Assembly (NCBI GenBank): GCA_963765555.1
Contig: CAVXWX010000006.1
Location: 109,987-173,986, forward strand
DNA length: 64,000 nt
Source of the DNA: JL08 sp963765555
GTDB taxonomy: Bacteria; Pseudomonadota; Alphaproteobacteria; Rhodobacterales; Rhodobacteraceae
Direction of reading: 5' to 3'
Below are positions 20,275 to 29,667 of the stretch, one piece after another (positions within the stretch are counted from its first letter, which is position 1; each line of letters begins with the position of its first letter). The translations under genes were made by a program, and so were the position numbers. The notes beneath the pieces are model-generated. The model was not told the origin of the DNA. It worked only from the letters and a program-made list of their open reading frames with translations, and made no database searches.

Positions 20275-21457
20275 CTAGACCTCTTTCAACAGCGCATCGA
20301 CCAGATCGGTTTTTTCCCAGCTGAACCCGCCATCGGCGTCCGGTGCGCGGCCGAAATGGCCATAGGCCGCGGTGCGCTGGTAGATCGGTTTGTTCAGTTG
20401 CAGATGCTCGCGGATGCCGCGCGGCGTCAGGTCCATCACCCGGTCGATCGCCTTTTCGATGGCGGCGGGGGGCACCTCGCCGGTGCCGATGCGTGTCGCA
20501 ATAGATCGACAGCGGCTTGCTGACCCCGATCGCATAGCTCAGCTGGATCGTGCAGCGGTCCGCCAGACCGGCGGCGACCACGTTCTTCGCCAGATAGCGC
20601 GCGGCATAGGCGGCCGAGCGGTCCACCTTGGTCGGGTCCTTGCCGGAAAACGCGCCGCCGCCATGCGGGGCGGCCCCGCCATAGGTGTCGACGATGATCT
20701 TGCGCCCCGTCAGGCCCGCATCGCCATCCGGCCCGCCGATCACGAACGTGCCGGTCGGGTTCACCCACCATTCGGTGTCGGGCGTGATCCAGCCTTCGGG
20801 CAGAACCTCGCGGATATAGGGCTCGACGATGGCGCGGATATCGTCGCTGGTTTGCGTTTCATCGGCGTGCTGGGTCGACAGCACGATCGAGTTCACGCCG
20901 ACCGGTTTGCCGTCCTCATAGCGCACGGACAGCTGGCTTTTGGCGTCCGGGCGCAGCGTGGGTTCGGTGCCGTCCTTGCGCACCTCGGCCAGACGGCGCA
21001 GGATCGCGTGCGCATAATGGATCGGCGCGGGCATCAGCATTTCGGTTTCGTTGGTGGCATAGCCGAACATGATGCCCTGATCGCCGGCGCCTTCGTCCTT
21101 GTTGTCTGCCGCATTCACGCCCTGCGCGATATGGGCGGATTGTTCGTGCAGCAGGTTGGTGATCTCGCAGGTGGCGTGGTGGAACTTGTCCTGCTCGTAG
21201 CCGATATCCTTGATGCAGGCGCGCGCGATGTCTTCGATGCGGCCCATGTATTCATGCAGCTTGTCCTGATCCGACAGGCCCACCTCGCCGCCGATGACCA
21301 CGCGGTTGGTGGTGGCAAAGGTTTCGCAGGCCACCCGCGCTTCGGGTTCTTCGCTCAGAAACGCATCAAGAACCGCATCTGAAATGCGATCGCATACTTT
21401 ATCGGGGTGTCCTTCGGAAACGGATTCCGAGGTGAAAATATAGTTCTGCCGTGACAT
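20275..21457 (-). CDS. metK: S-adenosylmethionine synthetase (one frameshift)
   Basis: MetK makes S-adenosylmethionine from methionine and ATP. Visible motifs are the N-terminal GHPDKVCDRISDAVLDA, the hexapeptide-like loop DQGIMFGYATNE, the P-loop-like GGGAFSGKDPTKVDRSAAY and the C-terminal PAAIEKAIDRVMDLTPRGI. One extra base near 20503 (after the codon for Asp-Thr-His) shifts the last 75 codons; removing it gives 393 residues ending DLVDALLKEV. The leader holds a SAM/SAH-type riboswitch. It is followed by a strong terminator, so it is the last gene of its unit. Confidence 0.95.
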
Positions 21458-21461
21458 GAAA

Positions 21462-21508
21462 ATGCTCCATTGGTTTTACCCCGCCACGTCAGGAAGCCGT
21501 TGTGGCAG
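21462..21508 (-). promoter_or_regulatory. SAM/SAH riboswitch in the metK leader
   Basis: Read leftward, the metK leader contains CCACAACGGCTTCCTGACGTGG, here seen as stem CCAC/GTGG around an AACGGCTTCC loop strand. An A-rich linker and ATGGAGCA follow, just five bases before the metK ATG. This matches the compact SAM/SAH riboswitch class known from Rhodobacterales metK leaders. The GGAG ribosome binding site can pair with CTTCC of the loop as an H-type pseudoknot, so ligand binding should hide the ribosome site and reduce MetK translation. Recognition is from the remembered consensus. Confidence 0.85.
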
Positions 21509-21552
21509 GCGCTGTCAGATGCAGTACGCGCTGCGCACAACAGGGTCAATTG

Positions 21553-23105
21553 CTAAAGTTTTGAGCGCGCGCTCAAATTGAGGACGCCCAGCGAAAAGAG
21601 CCCCAGAAGCAACACAACCAGCGCAGGCAGGTCGCCGGTCCTGCTGTACCACGTCGCCGCGCGCGCCGCGGGCAGCGGTGCATCGATAAACCCGGCCGTA
21701 TCCAGCGCCAGATGCCGCGTGACCTGCCCGCGCGCGTCAATGATGGCCGACACGCCGGTATTGGCCGCCCGTACCATCGGCAGCCCCTGTTCAATGGCGC
21801 GCATCCGCGCCTGCGCCAGATGCTGGTAGGGGCCGGAAAACGTGCCGAACCACGCATCATTGGTGACCTGCAACAGAAAATCGGGGCGCGTGGGCGCGCG
21901 GTTCACATCCTGCGGAAAAATCGCCTCGTAACAGATCAGGGCCAGCGCGCGCCCTGCCTTGCCCAGATCCAGCAGGGCGGGGCCGGGCCCGGCGCTGAAC
22001 CCGTCGCCGTCTTCGGCGGCCAGACCGCGCAACCCGAAATTGCCCAACACGGACCCGAACGGGATATATTCGCCAAAGGGCACCAGATGGTGTTTGTCAT
22101 AGATGCCGGTCAGCGTGCCGTTTCCGTCCAGAACCACCATGCGAATTGTACAGCCGCGCGTCGCTTTGGCGCTGGATGCCCACAACCACGGGGCTGCCCT
22201 GCGCGGCTTCGGTGATCACATCGAACGCGCCATTGGCGTATTCCAGCAGGGTGGGCACCGCGGTTTCCGGCCAGACGATCAGATCGGGGCGCTGTCCGGT
22301 TTGGCCCGGCGCGCGGGTGAACGCGACCTGACGGTCAAAGAAGAACGGGATCAGATCGGGGTTCCATTTCTCGTGCTGGGCGGCGTTGGGCTGGATCACG
22401 CGGATGATCGGGGCGTCGCCGTTTGGCGCTGGGCGCGGTATCGGGCCAGACCAGCGCGCCCCCCGCCAGACACAGCGCCGGCAAAAACGACAGCGCGCGC
22501 CGGATTGCCCCGCCCGACATGGCCAAAGGCATCCAGACCGCCAGCAGCATCAGCAGGACAAGCCCGTGCGGCCCGATCACACCGATCCACTGGATCGCCT
22601 GTGTCGACACCCAGATTTGCGACAGCACCGCCCAGGGAAATCCGGTCAGCACATAGCTGCGCGCCAGTTCCGCCAGCCCAAGGCACAGCGCCAGTGCCGC
22701 GCCCTGCGTCCACGGCGCGCGGGCCAGCGCAAGCCGATACGCCAGCGCAAATGCCGCGCCCCAGAACAGCGCCAGCCCCGTTGCCATGAACACCAGCGCA
22801 AAGGGCGCCATCCAGCCATGCCGCGCGGCATCCACCAGAAACGGTTCGACGATCCAGAGCAGCGCCACGGCGAAATATCCGGTGCCAAAACCCCAGCCCC
22901 GTCAGGGCGGCGCGCCGCCACGTGGGCGCAGCGGAAAACAGGACAAATCCGGCCATCAGCCCCAGAACGGCAAGCGGCCACAGATCAAACGGCGCCAGCC
23001 CCAGCGCCGCCAAAGCACCTGCAAGCCCGCTATAGGCACAGGCGCGGCGGGCGCTTGCGTGGGACAGGGTTGTGCGGATGTGTCTGACCCGCCGCAGCAG
23101 GTCAT
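21553..23105 (-). CDS. lnt: apolipoprotein N-acyltransferase (frameshifts)
   Basis: Lnt adds the third acyl chain to lipoproteins in the inner membrane. The N-terminal half has several membrane helices (FDLWPLAVLGLMAGFVLF onward, then IGPHGLVLLMLLAVW). The periplasmic nitrilase domain carries WPETAVPT with the catalytic Glu, PFGEYIPFG, and the nucleophile in ALICYEAIFP. The frame breaks near the start, near 22885 (extra T in a T run), near 22410 and near 22150 (one extra base each). The restored length is about 516 residues. The ATG overlaps the corC stop as ATGA. The palindrome formed by the last codons may help end the transcript. Confidence 0.9.
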
Positions 23106-24020
23106 GCCGCGGCTAGGCCCGGCACCCGAACCCGCAACCGTTTGATCCGGCGCGGGTCGGCATCGATCACTTCGAATTCCGGCCCGTCGGGATGCACCAC
23201 CACCTCGCCCCGTGCGGGCACACGGCCGGACAGCATGAACACCAGCCCGCCCAGCGTGTCGATTTCTTCTTCGTCGACGCGGTCGTGATCTGTCAGCGAC
23301 TGGCCGATTTCGGCCTCGAACTCGTCCAGCGGTGTCTTGGCCAGGGCGACATAGCAGCCGGGTTTTTCCTTGACCCAGTATTCACCTTCGACCGTGTCAT
23401 GCTCGTCCTCGATCTCGCCGATGACCTGTTCGATCAGGTCTTCGATGGTGACAAGCCCGTCGACCCCGCCATATTCGTCGATCACCAGCGCCATATGCCG
23501 CCGTTCGGTCTGCATTTTGGTCAGCAACACGCCGATGCGGCATCGACGGCGGCACAAACAGCAGCGGCCGCAGCATCTTTTTCAGCGAAAACCGCCCGCC
23601 ATTGCCGTTGAACCCGTGGGTCAGGGCGAAATCTTTCAGATGGGCCATGCCGATGGGCGTATCCAGCGTGCCATGATAGACCGGCAGGCGGGTCAAGCCG
23701 CTGTCGCGGAACACGGCGACAAGTTCGTCCTTGGTGATGGTGTCGGGCACCGCCACGATATCGGCCTTCGGGATCGCCACGTCTTCGACGCGCATCCGGC
23801 GCAGATTGATCATGCCGTGCGATACGGGGCGCGGTGCCTCTGCCGGAACATCAGGGGCGGCCTCGTCCGTTTCGGACGGGCTCAGCGCCTCGATCACTCT
23901 GCGAAAAAATCCGGGCCGGTCTGCGGCCAGCATGTCGCCCTGATCTGTCCCGTTTAACTCGTCTTGCTCTGTCGGCTGCGCGCTGCGCGCTGCGTTAGAG
24001 GAACCGTCAATATCGCCCAT
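23102..24020 (-). CDS. corC: CorC/HlyC-type CBS-domain protein (one frameshift)
   Basis: This cytosolic protein has a CBS-domain pair and a C-terminal CorC_HlyC domain; CorC is associated with magnesium and cobalt efflux. CBS 1 covers MRVEDVAIPKADIVAVPD, with LTRLPVYHG and IGMAHLKDF. CBS 2 includes MALVIDEYGGVDGLVTIEDL, and GEIEDEHD precedes the CorC domain. One extra base near 23539 splits it; without it the length is 305 residues. No membrane DUF21 part is present, so this is the short form. The ATG at 24020 overlaps the ybeY stop by one base. The role in this string may be envelope homeostasis. Confidence 0.88.
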
Positions 24021-24580
24021 CAATCCAATCCAGAATGGGGCCGCCTGGCCCCGTTATCGTCCCTATATGGGTCATCCAACCCCATGCTGCCAAGTATATC
24101 TGTTTCAAGACCTTCCATCAAAGTGGCATCTTGGTCACGCACGTGGTCATAGCCCAATAAATGTAACACGCCATGAACGATCAGATGTGTGGTGTGATCC
24201 ACAAGTGAAAGTCCGGCCTTGTCCGCTTCGGATTGGCAGGTTTCAAAGGCAATGGCAATATCCCCCAATTCGATGGGCATATCTGCGCCTGTTGGAAATA
24301 AAGAAGTCTTGCCAGGGGGTTGCGGCCGCTCGCCTGCCTTTTTCGGCGACAGATCCTCGCTTGGCCAGCTTAGAACATTGGTGGGCACGGGTTTGCCGCG
24401 AAAATCGGCGTTCAGATCGGCAATGCGCGCATCGCTGCAGCCCAGCAGGCTGATTTCGAACCGCGCGGGGTCATGGCCCAGAAACGCCAGTGTTGCGCGG
24501 GTGGCGCGTTCTGCCACATCGTCCAACCCTGCGGTTTGCCATCTTTTGTCTTCGATCTGGCACAGGACGCTGTCAGGCAC
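24020..24580 (-). CDS. ybeY: endoribonuclease YbeY (rRNA maturation factor)
   Basis: YbeY is a zinc-dependent single-strand endoribonuclease that acts in 16S rRNA 3' maturation and ribosome quality control. The zinc motif HGVLHLLGYDH is in the C-terminal half (three histidines), and LNADFRGKPVPTNVLSWP precedes it. The length, 186 residues, is slightly above the E. coli protein because of a PKKAGERPQPPGKTSLFP insert in the middle, which is common in alphaproteobacteria. It overlaps phoH by eight bases, as is common for the phoH-ybeY pair. Confidence 0.95.
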   Translation of the reverse strand: MPDSVLCQIEDKRWQTAGLDDVAERATRATLAFLGHDPARFEISLLGCSDARIADLNADFRGKPVPTNVLSWPSEDLSPKKAGERPQPPGKTSLFPTGADMPIELGDIAIAFETCQSEADKAGLSLVDHTTHLIVHGVLHLLGYDHVRDQDATLMEGLETDILGSMGLDDPYRDDNGARRPHSGLD

Positions 24581-25588
24581 TGTCTTTCTCGTAGGCCTCG
24601 ATGATCGCGGCCACCAGCGGATGGCGCACCACGTCCTTGGAGGTGAAATAGTTGAAGCTGATCTTGGGGATGGCCTTCAGCAGCCGTTCGGCATCGGCAA
24701 GCCCGCTGGGCACCCCGCGCGGCAGGTCGACCTGGGTGCGGTCGCCGGTGATCACCATGCGGCTGCCTTCGCCCAGACGGGTCAGAAACATCTTCATCTG
24801 CATGGTCGTGGCGTTCTGCGCCTCGTCCAGCACGACAAAGGCGTTGGACAGCGTGCGCCCGCGCATGAACGCCAGCGGCGCGATCTCGATCCGCTTTTCC
24901 TCGATCAGCTTGGCCAGCTGCTTGGCGGGCAGAAAATCGTTCAGCGCGTCATACAGCGGCTGCATGTAGGGATCGACCTTTTCCTTCATGTCGCCCGGGC
25001 AGAAAGCCAAGCCGCTCGCCCGCCTCGACCGCGGGGCGCGACAGGATGATCTTGTCCACATGACCGTCGATGAACATGTTCACGCCGACGGCCACGGCCA
25101 GATAGGTCTTGCCGGTGCCCGCAGGGCCGATGCCAAAGGCCAGTTCATTTTCGAACAGCGCCTGAACATAGGTCTTTCTGCGCCTCGGTGCGCGGCTCGA
25201 CCAGCTTCTTGCGGGTCTTGATCTCGACCTTGCCGCCCTTGAACATTTCAAGCTGGTGGCCAGCGCTTGCGCCGTCCTCTTCGCTCGCCCATGCGGAATT
25301 CGCGATCAATATCGCCCGGTTCCACCGCGCGCCCCGCCTCAAGCCGTGCATAAAGCGCTTGCAGCACTGTCGGCGGCCTGTTTCTGCGCACTCGGGCGCG
25401 CCCATCACCGCGATCTGGTTGCCCCGCCGCAACAACTGCACCGCCAGCTTCTGTTCGATATCGGCAAGGTTGCGGTCAAATTCGCCACACAGATCAATCA
25501 GTAAACGGTTATCGGGAAATTCCACCAGCACTTCGGGCGCGGGATCGGAAGGGGGCGGGGGAGTCTGGGCACTGATTGCCAAACGCAT
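24573..25588 (-). CDS. phoH: PhoH-like ATPase (five frameshifts)
   Basis: PhoH/YbeZ is a cytosolic P-loop ATPase associated with RNA metabolism and co-occurring with YbeY. Walker A is GPAGTGKTYLAVA, and Walker B VVLDEAQNA is followed by GEGSRMVITGDRTQVDLP. An N-terminal part (DNRLLIDLCGEFDRNLADIE) is typical of the family. Single extra bases occur near 25392, 25376, 25283, 25176 and 25006; removing all five restores 336 residues. The ATG at 25588 has an AAGGA box five bases upstream. It is the first gene of phoH-ybeY-corC-lnt. Confidence 0.92.
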
Positions 25589-25864
25589 ATCCTTAGCTAA
25601 ACAACCTGAGTTGATGGTGCCAATATCCGCACCCAAGCGCAAGCGGCTCGCACGATATTATCATAAAACTGTAATAATAAGTGCTGGCACGGGCGGTGTT
25701 GCTTGACGCGGCGGCGCAATTTTCGACGCGCGGTTATCTGGCCGGTGGACACAACAAGCGCACGCTTCGACTATTCCGGGAACATTCTGTTTCCCAATAG
25801 AAACGAAAACCCGCGAATTCTGTGGTATTCTGAGCAAGTAGTGAGTTGTTTCTGAGGTGTTGTA

Positions 25865-26029
25865 ATGAATAAGTCCAAGGTTGTGTCGCAACTGGCATTG
25901 GTTATTAGCCAGCTGTATCGTGGAACTTCCAAATCAGAGATAGAGCAAAAGCTTATGAAAGACGGTTGGTCAAACGGTGCCATCCGTGAGGCGTTTGACG
26001 CCGCGTCCGAGGTCGGTTTGACAAGCTAG
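25865..26029 (+). CDS. small hypothetical protein, 54 residues
   Basis: ATG at 25865 follows a GAGGTG box six bases upstream and leads to an open frame of 54 codons ending TTGACAAGC-TAG. The product is rich in helix formers (SQLALVISQLYRGTSKSEIE, then KLMKDGWSNGAIREAFDAAS). The second half resembles small UBA-like or ArgR-type helical segments (SxxEIxxxLxxxGWxxxxIxxA), but no family is assigned. It stands alone between phoH and the CTERM fragment. Real translation is likely from the ribosome site and composition. Confidence 0.55.
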   Translation: MNKSKVVSQLALVISQLYRGTSKSEIEQKLMKDGWSNGAIREAFDAASEVGLTS

Positions 26030-26126
26030 GTTCCAATGCCAGACTAATGGCCTGATGGGGTCGCCCATCGGGCCAGATTGTTGACCTTGTCACTTGCATC
26101 GGACCGCAGATCGCGACGGCCAAAAT

Positions 26127-26567
26127 CTATACTGCCTTCGGGCGGCGCATCATTCCCAGTGCTGCGCCCGCGCTGAGCAACAACACCATGCCTTCGGGCA
26201 GCGATAGGGAGGGCGGCACCGGTTCGATCCTGCGGGTCTGCAGGGCCGGTGACCGGCCAAAGCTTGCCCCGCCATCCACGACGGGATCAGCAAGGTTTCC
26301 GAAGACTTGAAAATCCTGAAATCCGGTCAGCGGGCTACCGCCAAGGGTATCAAAGCTGCCATTGCCCGGAATGCGCATGGACTCCAGACCCTTGGTACTG
26401 CGCCAATCCGCAACGCCCGTCAGGTCGGATATGGTCAACTGCGCCGAAAAAAGCTCCAGCCCGCCGGAAATCCAGAAGCGGATTGAATTGCCATGGTCGC
26501 CCGAGAATATGCATTTTTTGTCAGAGATTTCCTTGCACACAGCGCGAAACGCGCCGCTTTCGCACAC
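26127..26567 (-). pseudogene. CTERM-sorted protein, N-terminus missing
   Basis: The last 30 codons read PVPPSLSLPEGMVLLLSAGA followed by a short helix end and MMRRPKAV. This is a Val-Pro motif, a membrane helix and an arginine pair, the layout of PEP/VPLPA-CTERM exosortase signals. The upstream part (LFSAQLTISDLTGVADWRST, GNGSFDTLGGSPLTGF) resembles surface-exposed beta-rich CTERM proteins. No signal peptide exists: the frame opens from a GTG directly behind the terminator of the next gene. It is therefore a C-terminal fragment, or the N-terminus is lost by an unseen indel. The sorting enzyme is not in this window. Confidence 0.5.
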
Positions 26568-26572
26568 ACGGC

Positions 26573-26602
26573 AAAAGAGCGCCCCGCCAAGCGGGCTTTT
26601 TA
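26573..26602 (-). terminator. terminator of the oxidoreductase gene
   Basis: A CCCGC/GCGGG stem with a three-base loop plus outer G-C pairs lies 30 bases behind the oxidoreductase stop and is flanked by A and T runs on both sides, so it may work in both directions. Confidence 0.65.
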
Positions 26603-26631
26603 ACCTTGCTCCGGAATTGCAGGCAATGACC

Positions 26632-28184
26632 TTATGTTCTCAGCTGTTTGAAAACTCTCGGATCGATGCTCGCAGCACAAAGGATGCCGCCCCAAAGCGC
26701 GCCTTGAATGCCTTGGCTGACCACATCCTGCCCGGCAAGGTACAATCCTTCGACGGCGTCTTGGTTTTAAGCGCCGTGCTCAACACGCGCGCAGGTGTCC
26801 CGTCCAACCCGTAAAAGCGGCCCTCGTGGTGACCGGTGATCGCTTCTGTTGCCAAAGGCGTCGATAACTCGCGGAACACAACAAGTTCGGCCAAATCCGG
26901 AAAGTAGGCTTTGAACAGTGCAAACATTTTGTCCTCAACCTTTTGTTTGAACGCCTTATAGTCGGCCCCCCGACCGCCCGAGGGAAGGTCGGCCCATCGG
27001 GCAACCACGCTCCAATCGGTCCAGACAACCATTTCGCCCGAATATTTTTGCTTGGGGCCCGGATCGTGGCTTGGGTCCTTCAGGGATGCAAGCGAGACGA
27101 AAAAACCGGGGGGATCGCCCTCGGGGGCCTCGTCCCAGACCGCGTCAACCTGTCCTGTCGGATAGACCCAATGGTTTGAGCGTGTCGCACCAGCCTCTTT
27201 CACGTCCCCCTCAAAGCCCAGAAACAGGCTGAAATGGGCAATAGACGCCGGCAGCGCGTTTATTTCATCGATCCAGTCTTTGGGGCCGCAGCCCGCGGGA
27301 AGCAGGGTTTTGATCGTTTCGCGCACGCCGATATCGGATATAACGGCGGGTGCGCGGATGTCTTCGCCGTCAGATGTGCGCACCCCGACGACCTTGTCGT
27401 TCTCGACCAGAAGCGTTTCAACCCTGACGCCGGCGCGCGCCTCGCCACCGGCTTGGGTAATCGTCGGTATCAGATGTTCGGCAAAGGCGCTGCCGCCTCC
27501 GACCGGATACCATGCGCCGCTTTCCAGAAAGCTGCCGCAGATCAGGGCGTGCATGGCAAAGCTTGCCTTGTGGGGGCGGCCCCCGTGATCGCCCCATTGC
27601 GCGGTAAAGGCTGCGGCAAGCTCCGGGTTTTGCGTGATGCTGTCGACAACCTCCTGCGTTGTGCGGGCGCACCATTTATCTATGGCGCGGTGGTTCCACC
27701 ATTCGATCATGTGGCCGACAAAGTCGGGTGTGGCGCGCGTTGACGCCAGCATGTACATCGTGTTCCGCCCGTCCCGAAGCGCGGCAATCCAGGCCTTGAT
27801 CGCGTCGGCCTCATCGGGAAAGCGGTCTATCAGATCGCGTTCCTGGGCCTCGAAGGGGCGCGACAGGGCAAGGGGGCGCGCGTCCCCGAGATGCAGGATG
27901 TCATAGACCGATCCCATCGGTTCGAAGGCCATCGGTGTGTGTGAAATCCAGTCGATCATTCCCCGCTCACGATCTTGGGGCGAGACGCAACCGATATAGT
28001 GAAGCCCGACATCCCAGGTAAAGCCTTCGCGCGAGAAACTGTGCGTCAGCCCACCCAGAGCTTTGTACTGTTCCAGCAGCAATACCCTGTGGCCCGTTTT
28101 CGCCAGCGCGGCGGCCGATGACATACCACCCATGCCGGACCCGACAACAATGACATCCCAGTTTTGTGTGTTTCCTTCCGTCAT
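26632..28184 (-). CDS. FAD-dependent oxidoreductase, CrtI/retinol-saturase-like (one frameshift)
   Basis: This 517-residue flavoprotein belongs to the phytoene desaturase/all-trans-retinol 13,14-reductase group. The FAD-binding start is VIVVGSGMGGMSSAAALAKT, followed by LLEQYKALGGLTHSF and WDVGLHYIG. The C-terminal FAD motif is YLAGQDVVSQGIQGALWGGI, which lies in another frame after one missing base near 26746; a raw reading ends too early at 26640 with an unlike tail. No other carotenoid genes are near, so carotenoid synthesis is not implied. A saturase or reductase acting on an isoprenoid or similar polyene is the closest family guess. Confidence 0.82.
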
Positions 28185-28478
28185 GGCGCATATCCTCGCT
28201 GTTGTGTTTTGTGGCCCGCCCACCGAATAAGGGATGGCCCGCAAACCCGTGAAATTCTGAGTGGCGCAAGTGTAACGCCCCTGCCGTCAGGGCTTTTGAT
28301 TTGAGGCAATCGCCGGGCCTTCGGGGTTCTAACGGTCTGGTTTTGCGCGAAAATTATGTGTGCAAAACATTCGGTATATATGCGCGCCGGGCGCGGGGTT
28401 GTTTTCTGACAGCTTTGAAAAGACCGGTGCTGTCGTGTCGCCCGGGCCGGCCCGATGCACCTGCCGCCCAAAAGCAAA

Positions 28479-28505
28479 CGGCCCGCCTGAAAACCAGACG
28501 GGCCG
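28479..28505 (-). terminator. terminator of the envelope-protein pair
   Basis: CGGCCCG and CGGGCCG form a seven-base-pair stem, followed on the leftward strand by TTTGCTTTT. It lies 25 bases behind the lipoprotein gene. Confidence 0.7.
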
Positions 28506-28529
28506 CATAAATCATCAGGTGGTCCAACC

Positions 28530-28832
28530 TCAGATCGGGTCTTCGACCGTGGTGCCGCGTTTGAACGGGCCGACCGCGTAACCCGGAGGCGCAACGCCGG
28601 AACACACCGGTTTGCCGTCCGGTGCCAGCCGTTGCGACAGATAGCCTTCGAACCCGTCATCGATGATCCAGTGATCGCAGCCGTTGGGATCGACCCAGAT
28701 GCCCGCCGTCAGGCCGGACAGCGGTTTCTTGTCCAGACCGCCATCAACGGTCTTGTCCGCATTGCTGGACAATTCACAGGCCGACAGGGCGGCGACGGCC
28801 CCGAGGGCGCACAATATCTTCAGAACAGACAT
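28530..28832 (-). CDS. lipoprotein with WVDPxGC module
   Basis: The 100-residue product has a lipoprotein signal (KILCALGAVAALSAC, Cys at residue 19). After a short linker it carries the segment IWVDPNGCDHWIIDDGFEGY and then PDGKPVCSG, so the module has two cysteines that could form a disulphide. The C-terminus (YAVGPFKRGTTVEDPI) is unlike any family I know. The same module is in the OmpA-type protein one base upstream, with which it is surely co-transcribed. It likely sits in the outer membrane facing the periplasm. Function is unknown. Confidence 0.75.
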   Translation of the reverse strand: MSVLKILCALGAVAALSACELSSNADKTVDGGLDKKPLSGLTAGIWVDPNGCDHWIIDDGFEGYLSQRLAPDGKPVCSGVAPPGYAVGPFKRGTTVEDPI

Positions 28833-28833
28833 C

Positions 28834-29442
28834 TCAGCCCCCCTTGTAGCGTAGACACAGGATTTCGACGCGGCGGTTTTGCGCGCGCCCTTCGGCAGTG
28901 GCATTCGACGCCTTGGGCTGGCGTTCGCCATAGCCGCGAATTTCAGCCACCCGCACGCCCGCCGATCTGGCCACCTTGGCCACGGCGTGGGCGCGGTTCT
29001 GCGACAGGCGCATGTTATAGCTGTCGGAGGCGCGGCTGTCGGTATGGCCGACGATGATAAAGGATTCTGCCGTGGCGCTGGTGAAAAATTCGCGCAGGCG
29101 CTGCTGGCCCGCGGCGCTGATCGCATACCGGTCGGTGGCAAAAAACTGATCGGTGTTCATCACGCCGCACACCTTGCCGCGGTGGCACACAGGCCGTCCG
29201 TCGCGGGTGACATGGGGCGACATATAGCCTTCGATCCCGTCATCCATGACCCAGTGTTCGCACCCGTCCGGATCAACCCAGATGGTCGGAACATAGCGTT
29301 CGCCCTTGATTGTGCGTGTTTCACCAGATGATACGGCGTCTGATTGCGCCACGGCCATGTGCGGAACGATCACCGCGCTGGCCACCGCAATAAAGGACGC
29401 TGAAACAGACGCCCGTATTGCGTGAATACTAAAACTCACCAC
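28834..29442 (-). CDS. OmpA-family protein with WVDPxGC module
   Basis: This 202-residue protein has an N-terminal signal peptide ending near VPHMAVAQ, a cysteine-containing module with IWVDPDGCEHWVMDDGIEGY and RDGRPVCHRG at about residues 54-88, and a C-terminal OmpA-like peptidoglycan-binding domain. The OmpA domain is recognised by FIIVGHTDSRASDSYNMRLS, with the Asp and Arg that hold diaminopimelate, and by EGRAQNRRVEI. It probably tethers the module to the cell wall. The downstream lipoprotein repeats the module, so the pair may form an outer membrane to wall complex. That last point is inference. Confidence 0.82.
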   Translation of the reverse strand: MVSFSIHAIRASVSASFIAVASAVIVPHMAVAQSDAVSSGETRTIKGERYVPTIWVDPDGCEHWVMDDGIEGYMSPHVTRDGRPVCHRGKVCGVMNTDQFFATDRYAISAAGQQRLREFFTSATAESFIIVGHTDSRASDSYNMRLSQNRAHAVAKVARSAGVRVAEIRGYGERQPKASNATAEGRAQNRRVEILCLRYKGG

Positions 29443-29667
29443 TAACCTAATCCTTTACAAATCCCCAAAAGGCAGAGCGTGCGCGTCGCAGACAATGCCT
29501 TTTCCCTAACGGGAAAAAGTGTAGGAACAAAACACCCACCTGTGAAGCCGCTTTGACTACATATTGTGTCTAAATCGGCCACATTGGGCTAGGGATCGGG
29601 CGAATTGGGCAGTTTTCGCAAACCCGGGGTCGCGTCAGGATTGATTGCGCGGCACTTTAAAGACACC

